Below the pieces are notes generated by a model. It saw only the letters and a list, made by a program, of their open reading frames with translations, had not been told where the DNA came from and ran no database searches. A stretch of DNA of 64,000 nt from Pseudoflavonifractor sp902362925 (GTDB taxonomy: Bacteria; Bacillota; Clostridia; Oscillospirales; Oscillospiraceae): assembly GCA_902362925.1 (NCBI GenBank), contig CABIYL010000019.1, one strand, 5' to 3'. The position numbers were made by a program, and so were the translations under genes. Below, in pieces: positions 1-6,951 of this stretch. The first letter of the stretch is position 1. Every line of letters begins with the position of its first letter.

Positions 1-216
1 NNNNNNNNNNNNNNNNNNNNNNNNNNNNNNNNNNNNNNNNNNNNNNNNNNNNNNNNNNNNNNNNNNNNNNNNNNNNNNNNNNNNNNNNNNNNNNNNNNNN
101 NNNNNNNNNNNNNNNNNNNNNNNNNNNNNNNNNNNNNNNNNNNNNNNNNNNNNNNNNNNNNNNNNNNNNNNNNNNNNNNNNNNNNNNNNNNNNNNNNNNN
201 NNNNNNNNNNNNNNNN
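1..216. other. Run of N (masked or gap)
   Basis: No bases are given here. The minus-strand replisome organizer gene continues into this run, so its C-terminus is hidden. Confidence 0.99.
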
Positions 217-492
217 CAGCACTTCCACAAGGCCCAGCTTCAGGAAGATTTGCAAGGCCCTCTCCACAGTGCCAATCTGCTGGCGGGTGATGGTGGCGAT
301 CATCTGCGCTGTGTAGGGGATATTCTCGTCAAGCTGGAGCCGCCCGCCGTGTTTCAGGGATTTCAGATACAGCTTGAGCAGGATATTGGAGTACAGCACA
401 CCGTCCTGCATACTTTCCAGCAGCACGATGGAGTCATCGTCAAAATAGTTTTCTTTGAGTTTCAGGTAGTAATATTTTCGATTGTCTGACAT
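217..492 (-). CDS. Phage replisome organizer N-terminal domain protein, 3' part masked
   Basis: The minus strand starts with ATG at 492 and encodes MSDNRKYYYLKLKENYF followed by a stretch ending in LKLGLVEVL at the N run, about 92 visible residues. A short basic/aromatic start, then LLESMQDGVLYSNILLKLYL, then a winged-helix-like TRQQIGTVERALQIF is the pattern of the phage replisome organizer (DnaD-like) N-terminal domain common on Clostridia mobile elements. The family is thought to help load replication proteins at an element's origin. It sits downstream of the cysteine-rich VLP gene in the same direction and belongs with the mobilizable element. The exact function is inferred; the C-terminal half cannot be seen. 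Confidence 0.75.
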
Positions 493-605
493 GGGTTCCT
501 CCTTGGGGTTCGTTTTGGGCTTCTGTACGCATTTAGAGGGCCGTTTTGGGGGGCAGAGGATAAATCTATCAGGCCCCCGCCGACACCCTCGAAAAAGTCC
601 TTGAT

Positions 606-1004
606 TTACAAGGGGTTTTCGGCCCCTAAAGCGTGACACTTAGCCCTCTGTTTGCGCTTGCGCTGGGCGGCCTTGATACGCTTCATGCGCCCGGCACATT
701 CCGGGCAGTATTTGGCCCGGTTGGAGCCGGGGGTGAACAGCGCCCCGCAGACGGCGCACCGCTTGGCGTCCAGGCGGTGGAACAGGGCCGTTTCCAGTTC
801 TCTGTCCAGCGGCAGCACCGCCGCCCGGAACCACCGGCACAACAGGGAGTAGGAAATGGACTGGACGCAGACACATTCCTCCCCATCGTCCAGCGCGATA
901 CAGTTGCCGCCGTCATAGTTGCAGCACTCATGTACCAGCCGCCGCGCTCTGCGGTACTGGCGGTAGTCCATGACGGGGATGGGTTCAGGCTTGCTTTTCT
1001 TCAN
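606..1004 (-). CDS. Cysteine-rich VLP domain protein
   Basis: The visible protein of about 132 residues begins at an ATG whose first base falls on the first masked base (1004), giving MKKSKPEPIPVMDYRQYRRA. It holds many cysteines: HECCNYDGGNC, CVCVQ, LLCRWF, then a zinc-ribbon-like CAVCGALFTPGSNRAKYCPEC followed by a basic tail. This matches the Cys_rich_VLP family, found beside MobA/MobL relaxases and serine recombinases on Firmicute mobilizable elements. The VLP motif itself is seen as AAVLPLDREL. Its role is unknown; DNA or RNA binding through the zinc ribbon is an inference. The start is uncertain by a few codons because of the mask. Confidence 0.8.
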   Translation of the reverse strand, partial: XKKSKPEPIPVMDYRQYRRARRLVHECCNYDGGNCIALDDGEECVCVQSISYSLLCRWFRAAVLPLDRELETALFHRLDAKRCAVCGALFTPGSNRAKYCPECAGRMKRIKAAQRKRKQRAKCHALGAENPL

Positions 1005-1246
1005 NNNNNNNNNNNNNNNNNNNNNNNNNNNNNNNNNNNNNNNNNNNNNNNNNNNNNNNNNNNNNNNNNNNNNNNNNNNNNNNNNNNNNNNNNNNNNNNN
1101 NNNNNNNNNNNNNNNNNNNNNNNNNNNNNNNNNNNNNNNNNNNNNNNNNNNNNNNNNNNNNNNNNNNNNNNNNNNNNNNNNNNNNNNNNNNNNNNNNNNN
1201 NNNNNNNNNNNNNNNNNNNNNNNNNNNNNNNNNNNNNNNNNNNNNN
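1004..1246. other. Run of N (masked or gap)
   Basis: 243 unknown bases between the cysteine-rich VLP gene and the toxin-antitoxin pair. The start codon of the former and most of the promoter of the latter are probably inside. Confidence 0.99.
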
Positions 1247-1276
1247 TAAAAGTACCAGCAGAAAGGGGTTGATGAT

Positions 1277-1555
1277 ATGGCTGGAAATACCACAAACATC
1301 AGTATCCGCATGGACGCGGATTTGAAGGCACAGGCCGACGCCCTGTTTGCGGAACTCGGCATGAATTTATCCACGGCGTTCAACATCTTCGTGCGCCAGT
1401 CGCTTCGTGAGGGCGGCATTCCCTTTGAAGTGAAGCTGGAACAGCCCAACAAGGAAACGATTGCTGCCATGCTGGAAGCGGAAAGGATTGCAAAAGACCC
1501 GTCTGTAAAGGGCTACAATGACCTTGACGAGTTGTTTGCCGACCTGAAAAAATGA
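1277..1555 (+). CDS. dinJ: RelB/DinJ-family antitoxin
   Basis: A 92-residue protein. The N-terminus NISIRMDADLKAQADALF is the ribbon-helix-helix fold typical of DinJ, used to bind the operon's operator. The C-terminus is an acidic tail ending ELFADLKK that would wrap the toxin. The start has an AAAGGGG ribosome binding site seven bases upstream. The stop overlaps the start of the toxin gene by four bases (ATGA), so the two are co-translated. The pair is on the plus strand, opposite to all neighbouring element genes, which suggests an independently acquired stabilization module. DinJ neutralizes YafQ and represses its own promoter in known systems; here this is inferred by homology. Confidence 0.9.
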   Translation: MAGNTTNISIRMDADLKAQADALFAELGMNLSTAFNIFVRQSLREGGIPFEVKLEQPNKETIAAMLEAERIAKDPSVKGYNDLDELFADLKK

Positions 1556-1842
1556 GGAAAACAAAGTACACCGTCAAGTACACAACCGGCTTTAAGAAGG
1601 ACTACAAACGGGCGATCAAGCGCGGCCTGAAGATTGAATTGCTGGAGCAGGTCGTGGCGCTGCTGGCGATGGGTGAACCGCTGCCGGAGAAGAACCGCGA
1701 TCACGATCTGTCCGGCGATTGGGTGGGCCATCGGGAATGTCACATCCTCCCGGATTGGCTGCTCATTTACCGCATCGAGGATGATGTGCTGGTTCTGACG
1801 CTTGCCCGCACCGGGTCGCACAGCGACTTGTTCGGCAAATAA
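1552..1842 (+). CDS. yafQ: YafQ-family mRNA interferase toxin
   Basis: A 96-residue basic RelE/ParE-fold protein. The pattern near the C-terminus, DHDLSGDWVGHRECHILPDW then TGSHSDLFGK, keeps the histidine, aspartate and terminal phenylalanine positions used by YafQ for ribosome-dependent mRNA cleavage. Length is normal for the family and no residue is obviously missing, so it is probably an active toxin. It overlaps the antitoxin stop by four bases and is followed by a strong terminator. On a mobile element such a pair would penalize loss of the element. Confidence 0.9.
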   Translation: MRKTKYTVKYTTGFKKDYKRAIKRGLKIELLEQVVALLAMGEPLPEKNRDHDLSGDWVGHRECHILPDWLLIYRIEDDVLVLTLARTGSHSDLFGK

Positions 1843-1850
1843 ACCGTCTG

Positions 1851-1884
1851 CCGCCGTATGGGTGAAACCTGTACGGCGGTTTTT
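1851..1884 (+). terminator. Rho-independent terminator after dinJ-yafQ
   Basis: An 8-bp perfect stem CCGCCGTA / TACGGCGG with a 13-base loop is followed by five T. It lies nine bases after the toxin stop and also separates the toxin from the convergent relaxase gene. Confidence 0.85.
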
Positions 1885-1949
1885 CTGTGTGTAAAAGGGT
1901 GTCGTGAAACGCGACGCACCTCAAAGGGGTCGCCAAAACGCCGTACCCT

Positions 1950-3209
1950 TTACCGCTCCGGCCCCCGGTCGCGGGGCTTGTCCCGTTCCTGGCGGGCCAG
2001 TTGGTCGGCGGCCTTGCGGAGCCGTTCCACAGCTTTCAGCTCCTCCCGCATGGCTTTCATGTCGATGCTGTCTACCTGTTTCTGGGCGGTCAGCAGGTCG
2101 ATCTCACGCCGCCATTCCTTCGGGTTGATTTCTTCGCCGCTGGCTTTCAGTTCTTTCAGATACCGGGCCGCCGCGTCATAGAGGATCAGTTCCCGGCTGT
2201 GGCGCTGCTCGAACAGTTCCCGTTTCTCCGGCTTCACCTTGGCAAACTGCTTATGGACGGTCTTGTACTCGTTGTACTGCGCCCACATCTCCCCCCGCTC
2301 CGTGAGGACAGCGATCCGGCGCTCGGCCTTAACGATCTCTCGCCGCAGGTCATAGTAGCGGGTATTCATGTCGGCAATTTTTTCATGGAGCTGCTGCATG
2401 GATTGGATGCCGTTGGCATTCAGGAAATTGAACAGGGCGGCGCTCTCCTGCAAAGCCCGTATCTTGCCGGTGCGGGTGTCAGGCCGCTTGAGCTGCTGCT
2501 GGGTCTCCCACAAGTCAACCATGCTGGGCTGCTGGCCCTCCGGCTTCTCGGCCTCGGCCTTAGACCAGTTGTAGAGGCGGGTAATGCGGGCCTTGATTTC
2601 TTTCAGCAGCTTGTTGTCGGCGGCGATCTGCCGGTTGACTTCCCCCTTGTCTGTGCGGATACCGCGCTTCTCCATCTGGCTGGCCGCTGGCCCCAGGTGG
2701 ACAGAGGGGATTTTATCAATGCCACGGCGCTTGTAGCTGCGGTGGTCTACCAATGCAGGCTGACCGGCGGCCTCCAATGCCCGGTTGGTATAGGCCGCCC
2801 ATGCCGCCCGCCAAATCTCCACATTCCCTTTGTCGTTCCAGTCGGTGGTGTCCTCCCGGTGGTTCTTCCAGCCGCCTTTCCCATCCGGGATACGCTGGCC
2901 GTTCTCGTCCAGGTCGTATGCCTTGCGGCACTTTGCGCCCCATGCGCCATTTTCTTTCAGGGGCCGGACGGTCAGCATGATATGAACATGGGGGTTGCCG
3001 GTTCCCTTGTCATGGATGGCGAAGTCGGCGCACATCCCCTTGTCCACAAAGTTGTCCTTTACATAGGCCCGGACAAGGGCAAGCTGCTGTTCCCTGGACA
3101 GTTCGCGGGGCAGGGCCGCCTCAATCTCGCGGGCAAGCTGGCTGTCCCTGGCTTTCTCGATCTGCTCCACACTGTTCCAGAGGGTGGAGCGGTCTGCAAA
3201 CTCCGGCGG
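1950..3209 (-). CDS. mobA: MobA/MobL-family relaxase, 5' end masked
   Basis: About 420 C-terminal residues are visible; the start lies in the N run at 3210-3523. Visible landmarks are PPEFADRSTLW, typical of the end of the first relaxase block, then FAIHDKGTGNPHVHIMLTVR, which holds the HxH metal-binding motif (HVH), then LDENGQRIPDGKGGW, then DHRSYKRRGID. After this comes a long, charged, largely helical C-terminus rich in Glu, Lys and Arg. Relaxases of this (MOB-Q) family nick oriT on one strand and pilot the strand through a partner's type IV channel. A good oriT candidate lies directly upstream. With no coupling protein or channel genes of its own visible, the relaxase suits a mobilizable rather than self-transmissible element. 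Confidence 0.9.
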   Translation of the reverse strand, partial: PPEFADRSTLWNSVEQIEKARDSQLAREIEAALPRELSREQQLALVRAYVKDNFVDKGMCADFAIHDKGTGNPHVHIMLTVRPLKENGAWGAKCRKAYDLDENGQRIPDGKGGWKNHREDTTDWNDKGNVEIWRAAWAAYTNRALEAAGQPALVDHRSYKRRGIDKIPSVHLGPAASQMEKRGIRTDKGEVNRQIAADNKLLKEIKARITRLYNWSKAEAEKPEGQQPSMVDLWETQQQLKRPDTRTGKIRALQESAALFNFLNANGIQSMQQLHEKIADMNTRYYDLRREIVKAERRIAVLTERGEMWAQYNEYKTVHKQFAKVKPEKRELFEQRHSRELILYDAAARYLKELKASGEEINPKEWRREIDLLTAQKQVDSIDMKAMREELKAVERLRKAADQLARQERDKPRDRGPER

Positions 3210-3523
3210 NNNNNNNNNNNNNNNNNNNNNNNNNNNNNNNNNNNNNNNNNNNNNNNNNNNNNNNNNNNNNNNNNNNNNNNNNNNNNNNNNNNNNNNNNNN
3301 NNNNNNNNNNNNNNNNNNNNNNNNNNNNNNNNNNNNNNNNNNNNNNNNNNNNNNNNNNNNNNNNNNNNNNNNNNNNNNNNNNNNNNNNNNNNNNNNNNNN
3401 NNNNNNNNNNNNNNNNNNNNNNNNNNNNNNNNNNNNNNNNNNNNNNNNNNNNNNNNNNNNNNNNNNNNNNNNNNNNNNNNNNNNNNNNNNNNNNNNNNNN
3501 NNNNNNNNNNNNNNNNNNNNNNN
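3210..3523. other. Run of N (masked or gap)
   Basis: 314 unknown bases covering the relaxase N-terminus, which should include the catalytic tyrosine region and the start codon. Confidence 0.99.
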
Positions 3524-3558
3524 CCCCATCGCGGACGAAGTACGCAACAGCCCCCGGC

Positions 3559-3609
3559 AGGGCGCACGACACCGGCAACGGTGTATAAGTGCGCCCTTGT
3601 AAACAAGGG
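3559..3609 (+). other. oriT: Candidate origin of transfer (oriT), MOB-Q type
   Basis: The plus strand reads TAAGTGCGCCCTT at 3586-3598, which matches the nick-region core I recall for RSF1010/R1162-type (MOB-Q) origins. It directly follows a hairpin ACACCG-gcaa-CGGTGT (3569-3584). An outer pair AGGGCGCAC (3559-3567) and GTGCGCCCT (3589-3597) extends the inverted repeat, and a further CCCTTGT/ACAAGGG repeat follows (3594-3609). It sits between the MobA-type relaxase start region and DUF3847, where such origins usually lie. Structure and position are seen; the nick position is inferred from the family. Confidence 0.75.
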
Positions 3610-3611
3610 AC

Positions 3612-3908
3612 TTACGGCTTGTCCCCGGATTTCGGCAGTTTTGCGGCCAGTTCCGCCGCCCCCGGAAGATGGGACAGGGCAATCAGGAACGCCTTGACCT
3701 CTACGCCGGGAAGGTCGGAGGCCAGAGGAAAAATGCCCTCCAAAATGGCCCCGCGCTCAATTAGGCGGCGGGTGCGGGCCTTGCGTTCCTCATTGCGCTG
3801 CTTGTTCTCCAAAATCTTCTGGCGGTTCTCAAGCTGCCGGATCTCCTTCAGGACTTCTTCGCGCTCGTCTTTTTTCTGTTTCGCTTGGGCGGTAATTTCT
3901 TTGTGCAT
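3612..3908 (-). CDS. DUF3847-family small mobilization-associated protein
   Basis: A 98-residue protein starting MHKEITAQAKQKKDE with a strong AAGGAGGA ribosome binding site. The first half is a coiled-coil-like stretch of Lys, Glu and Gln. The middle holds RTRRLIERGAILE, the conserved motif of DUF3847, a family encoded just upstream of MobA/MobL relaxases in Firmicutes. A role as an accessory mobilization or oriT-binding factor is plausible but not shown. The start overlaps the 3' end of the first sigma-like gene by 61 bases in a different frame, so the operon is very compact. Confidence 0.8.
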   Translation of the reverse strand: MHKEITAQAKQKKDEREEVLKEIRQLENRQKILENKQRNEERKARTRRLIERGAILEGIFPLASDLPGVEVKAFLIALSHLPGAAELAAKLPKSGDKP

Positions 3909-4390
3909 ATCGCGTCCTCCTTCAGCGGCTCCATCCAGCCGCGCTTGATAAAATATTTCCGTAGTTTCAAAATGGCGTCCCGGACGGTATTGGTAACAAG
4001 GCTCACACTGGCAATCCCCTCGTCCTCCGCAATCTCCCGGTACTTCTTGCCCTCCACAAAACAGGCGTGCAGGCGGCGGGCCTGCGTGGGCGTTAAGGTG
4101 GCAAGGGCCTCCCGGAGCCGCTGCAACATCAATTCATGGACTTCTTCTTGTTCCCGGCGTGTTTCTTCTTCCAGCAGAGTGTCCTCAGCGGAGAGGGCAT
4201 GAGAGAGCAGGTGGTATTCCAGACCGGGGGAATAGTCCATCGAGTAAGTATGGCTCCATAGCCGCTGCTCGGAGTTGTGGTCGGTGCGCCATTCCTCCGC
4301 GATGGCGTCGGCGATCTCGTCCGGCAGTTCGATGAAGGTGTCTGTTTCGTAGAGGGGGTAATAATACTTTTTCAGGTTGATGGTTTTCAT
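3848..4390 (-). CDS. Sigma-70-like region 4 protein, copy 1
   Basis: A 180-residue protein starting MKTINLKKYYYPLYETDTF; this start shares four bases (ATGA) with the stop of copy 2. The C-terminal half (LTPTQARRLHACFVEGKKYR through VTNTVRDAILKLRKYF) is a sigma-70 region 4 helix-turn-helix, but no region 2 is visible. A lysine-rich tail (KKLPPKRNRKKTSAKKS) extends past the homologous region and overlaps DUF3847. Such proteins are common on Clostridia ICEs and IMEs and are annotated as sigma-70 family members. Whether they work as sigma factors or as plain DNA-binding regulators is not known. Confidence 0.85.
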   Translation of the reverse strand: MKTINLKKYYYPLYETDTFIELPDEIADAIAEEWRTDHNSEQRLWSHTYSMDYSPGLEYHLLSHALSAEDTLLEEETRREQEEVHELMLQRLREALATLTPTQARRLHACFVEGKKYREIAEDEGIASVSLVTNTVRDAILKLRKYFIKRGWMEPLKEDAICTKKLPPKRNRKKTSAKKS

Positions 4391-4848
4391 AGGCCGCTTG
4401 TCCATTTCCGGCGCATGAAGTACCGGCGCAGCCGCCGGAGCGCCGCATGGATGGACTTCCCCGCCTGGGATGGAGTGATACCTTCCATCGCGGCAATGTC
4501 CTTCACTTTCATCCCCAGCATATACCGGGCATGGACGCGGCGGGCCTGCGCTGGGGTCAGAGAGGAAATGGCCTCATAGAGCCGCCGGAGCAGTTCAGCA
4601 TATTCGGCCTGCGCCTCCTTTTCCATCAGGCAATCCTCCGGCGATGGCTGCGCCCAGCCGATGGCGGCATTCTCAATCCCATCATCGCAGTCAAGGGAGT
4701 AAAACGCCTTGTAGCGGTACATCTTGCGCTCCCTGGCGGCCTCGGCCCGCTTGTCCATCAGGAACGCTTCAACGATTTCATCCGACACCTCCACAAAGGT
4801 GTCCTCGGTACAGAACGGGTAATACTGTTTGAGGTTGATGGTCTGCAT
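4387..4848 (-). CDS. Sigma-70-like region 4 protein, copy 2
   Basis: A 153-residue paralog starting MQTINLKQYYPFCTEDTFVE. It shares the N-terminal block (TINL, Y-P, D-T-F-V-E, DEIVEAF) and the C-terminal helix-turn-helix (LTPAQARRVHARYMLGMKVK) with copies 1 and 3. It lies ten bases after copy 3 and overlaps the start of copy 1, so the three form one translational unit. Seen: tandem paralogy and coupling. Inferred: control of element genes. Confidence 0.85.
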   Translation of the reverse strand: MQTINLKQYYPFCTEDTFVEVSDEIVEAFLMDKRAEAARERKMYRYKAFYSLDCDDGIENAAIGWAQPSPEDCLMEKEAQAEYAELLRRLYEAISSLTPAQARRVHARYMLGMKVKDIAAMEGITPSQAGKSIHAALRRLRRYFMRRKWTSGL

Positions 4849-4858
4849 AGGCCCGCCC

Positions 4859-5311
4859 TCACTCTGCCGGGAAAAGGCCGTCATAGCAGCGGCGCATATT
4901 CCGCAGGCCCCGCCGGATGGCAACGCTGACCTTGCTGCTGTCTACGCCCTCCCTCCGGGAGATTTCCGGCTGGCTGATACCGGCGATGTAGTAGGCTCGG
5001 ACGCGGCGGGCCTGTGTGGGGGTGGCATGGGCCAGGGCCTCCGGCAAGGCGGCCAGCAGACGCAGATGGGCGGCCCGTTCCTCGCGCTCCAAAAGGATTT
5101 CCTCCGGCGATCTGCCGTGTTCCAGCGCGTAGTTCTCCGTCCAGCTATATGCGTCCAGGGAATAGTAGGCGCGGTGGTAGACCTTCCGGCGTTCATAGTT
5201 GTTCATCTCGCGCTGGGCCTGCCGCATGGCCTCCCAAACTTCATCGCTGACTTCCACGAACTCGTCATGCCGGTAGTGGGGATAAATCCACCGCAGATTG
5301 ATTGTTTTCAT
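4859..5311 (-). CDS. Sigma-70-like region 4 protein, copy 3
   Basis: A 150-residue paralog starting MKTINLRWIYPHYRHDEFVE behind an AGGAGG ribosome binding site. The C-terminal helix-turn-helix reads TPTQARRVRAYYIAGISQPE then SKVSVAIRRGLRNMRR. A hairpin (5335-5364) lies between this gene and the fourth, more distant, sigma-like gene upstream. Confidence 0.85.
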   Translation of the reverse strand: MKTINLRWIYPHYRHDEFVEVSDEVWEAMRQAQREMNNYERRKVYHRAYYSLDAYSWTENYALEHGRSPEEILLEREERAAHLRLLAALPEALAHATPTQARRVRAYYIAGISQPEISRREGVDSSKVSVAIRRGLRNMRRCYDGLFPAE

Positions 5312-5334
5312 AGGCTTACCTCCTGAAAATGGGA

Positions 5335-5364
5335 GAGGCGGGCAGCTTGTCCGCTGTCCGCCTC
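5335..5364 (-). promoter_or_regulatory. Intercistronic hairpin between sigma-like genes
   Basis: A 12-base arm GAGGCGGGCAGC and its near-complement GCTGTCCGCCTC (one mismatch) flank a six-base loop, just upstream of the ribosome binding site of copy 3. It could be a processing site or attenuator; no T-run follows. Confidence 0.4.
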
Positions 5365-5414
5365 CCGCTGGGATAAGGGAAACAATCCCTTTCACTTGGT
5401 AGCCCGAAAAGAGG

Positions 5415-5828
5415 TCATTCGTATGGGTGGTTTCTCAAAAATTTTTGAAAAATTTTTCTGACCGCTTCAATGGAGCCTTGCACCGAACTCTTGGAACAGC
5501 CGCACAGGGCAGCAATCTCTGAAAAACTCAGCCCGTCCAGGGCATAGAGCAGGAACCGGCGGCGCTGGGCCTCGGTACAGGTGTCCAGGACGGCCATCAG
5601 CTCGCCCAGCGTTTCCATGCGGCAAAGGTATTCCTCCGGCGTTTCGCTGTAGATACCTACGCCCTCGGTGGCAACTATGTATTCGTCAAACTCCCGGCCA
5701 TCCCAATGCCGCCGCTGCTCATGGGACAGGTTCTCGGCTTTGTGGTCGGCCCGGTCAAGAAATTCATAGACTTCCAGCGTGACCTCCACGGCCACAGCTT
5801 GTCCGTTGTAATTGATGGTGACTTCCAT
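5415..5828 (-). CDS. Sigma-70-like region 4 protein, divergent fourth member
   Basis: A 137-residue protein starting MEVTINYNGQAVAVEVTLEV with a GGAGGAAAG ribosome binding site. The C-terminal segment CTEAQRRRFLLYALDGLSFS then CGCSKSSVQGSIEAVRKIF is a sigma region 4-like helix-turn-helix. The N-terminus lacks the TINL-YP block of copies 1-3 and instead has an acidic region with EQRRHWDGREFDEYI. It heads the run of four sigma-like genes transcribed towards the relaxase. It may be the first gene of the mobilization operon and regulate the rest; this is inference. Confidence 0.8.
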   Translation of the reverse strand: MEVTINYNGQAVAVEVTLEVYEFLDRADHKAENLSHEQRRHWDGREFDEYIVATEGVGIYSETPEEYLCRMETLGELMAVLDTCTEAQRRRFLLYALDGLSFSEIAALCGCSKSSVQGSIEAVRKIFQKFLRNHPYE

Positions 5829-5841
5829 CGGCCTTTCCTCC

Positions 5842-5869
5842 GTTCAGATTTTTGCGGGAAAATCTGAAC
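5842..5869 (-). promoter_or_regulatory. Leader hairpin before sigma-like operon
   Basis: A perfect 11-bp inverted repeat GTTCAGATTTT / AAAATCTGAAC with a six-base loop lies just upstream of the ribosome binding site of the fourth sigma-like gene. It could be an operator or an RNA hairpin in the 5' leader. Confidence 0.45.
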
Positions 5870-5995
5870 GGGGCGGCGGGGAGCGGCACCGGGGGCAGGG
5901 TTCGGGCCATGTTGGCCCGATGTTCCGGCCCCATAGGTATGAAAAAACGCCCGGACAGCAGAAAGCTATTCGAGCGCAAAAAATACGGTATTCAG

Positions 5996-6109
5996 TTACA
6001 TTGTGACAATTTTCGCACTGGCTGCCAGACGGGGGTGGTTGGGTGGCCGGGCTTTTTTTGACGATAGTGCAAATATCGTCTGAATTTGTCGGCGGTCAGT
6101 GTGCTTCAT
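5996..6109 (-). CDS. Hypothetical 37-residue protein
   Basis: A short minus-strand frame starting MKHTDRRQIQTIFALSSKKA behind a strong AGGAGG ribosome binding site spaced eight bases from ATG. The RRQIQTIFALSS segment faintly recalls the start of GemA/Gp16-like phage regulatory proteins (DUF1018), so it may be a truncated relative. It lies between the sigma-like operon and the cargo cassette. Coding potential rests only on the ribosome binding site and the open frame. Confidence 0.35.
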   Translation of the reverse strand: MKHTDRRQIQTIFALSSKKARPPNHPRLAASAKIVTM

Positions 6110-6135
6110 GGCGGCTCCCTCCTAAAGCCGCCGTG

Positions 6136-6300
6136 TCAGCGTATAGGCGTCACTCCTTTGTCGAGGGCATAAGGAACGGCGGCCTTGATGTACTCAAAAC
6201 CGCCGCAGTACCCTGAAAATCCATTATGGGCGCACAAAGTTACCTGCCCTGCAACGGTTTTTTTCTTTTCCCGTCTGGCGGGGCAGATTAAAACGATATT
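6136..6300 (-). pseudogene. C-terminal remnant of an element gene cut by the cargo cassette
   Basis: The minus strand holds an open frame with no start codon of its own that reads CAHNGFSGYCGGFEYIKAAV then PYALDKGVTPIR and stops at 6136. It is GC-rich like the element, and at its 5' side it runs into the AT-rich 3' end of the ABC permease gene. This looks like the tail of a gene whose front was lost when the Bla/ABC cassette arrived. I do not recognise the family. Confidence 0.4.
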
Positions 6301-6315
6301 TATTTTTCTTACACC

Positions 6316-6951
6316 TCAATCAACCCTTTTGCATTTCCAGTAAATAACACACCATAAAAATAGACCTGCCAAAGTAATAATTCCTTTGTTCCATAGCCAA
6401 ATATTATTTTGATCTCCGGCAAATCGGATAAACAAGTAGACATATTCTAACCCAGGAAATCTTAACAGGCTTCGTGTCAATAAGATTATCAGCCATATAA
6501 CCCCACAAACTAATGTTGCAATATGTTCTTGCCTACATATAATTCCTAGCAAGGCACACAGCGACGATAAAAAGAATGTTGGTGGGAAATACAGCACAAT
6601 CAATTCCCATATTGGCATTTCGTATCGCACAACTGACGCGCCTGCCATGCTAAAAACCGCGAATAAGCTGGATATTGCGAAAGCGATTATGTAACGTAAC
6701 AATACCCATTTGAAAAGAGATTTACTTTGTGCGGCAATAATATCAAAATTACTGTCTGCTCTTGTCTTTCCCCATTCACCAACAACGATTGTCACAAAAA
6801 ACGGGAATACCACTTCAAAGCTGACCGGGTAAAAATCAAGCAGATCTCCGGCTATGATAGAAAGAACAATCATCGCAACCGTAAAGGTCACTGATACAAT
6901 AAAGAAATTTATCCCGAAAATTTTTACTTCGCTTTCAATTTGCGCTATCAT
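6316..6951 (-). CDS. ABC transporter permease (second membrane subunit)
   Basis: A 211-residue, very hydrophobic protein starting MIAQIESEVKIFGINFF with GGAGG upstream; the start overlaps the preceding stop as ATGA. About six membrane segments are visible (for example FFIVSVTFTVAMIVLSIIAG and ETLAG-free runs near the C-terminus ending in WCVIYWKCKRVD). It is the last gene of the cassette blaI-blaR1-ATPase-permease-permease. It probably forms the export channel with its neighbour. The substrate is unknown. Base composition is far more AT-rich than the surrounding element, a sign of separate transfer. Confidence 0.75.
   Translation of the reverse strand: MIAQIESEVKIFGINFFIVSVTFTVAMIVLSIIAGDLLDFYPVSFEVVFPFFVTIVVGEWGKTRADSNFDIIAAQSKSLFKWVLLRYIIAFAISSLFAVFSMAGASVVRYEMPIWELIVLYFPPTFFLSSLCALLGIICRQEHIATLVCGVIWLIILLTRSLLRFPGLEYVYLFIRFAGDQNNIWLWNKGIITLAGLFLWCVIYWKCKRVD

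Noticed and set aside
250..489. 79-codon plus-strand open frame at the left edge
   Set aside because: The minus strand encodes the replisome organizer N-terminus with a good start and known motif; this is its shadow.
3534..3578. Relaxase start at 3578
   Set aside because: The residues before the N run do not look like a relaxase start and overlap the oriT inverted repeats. The true start should be inside the masked run.
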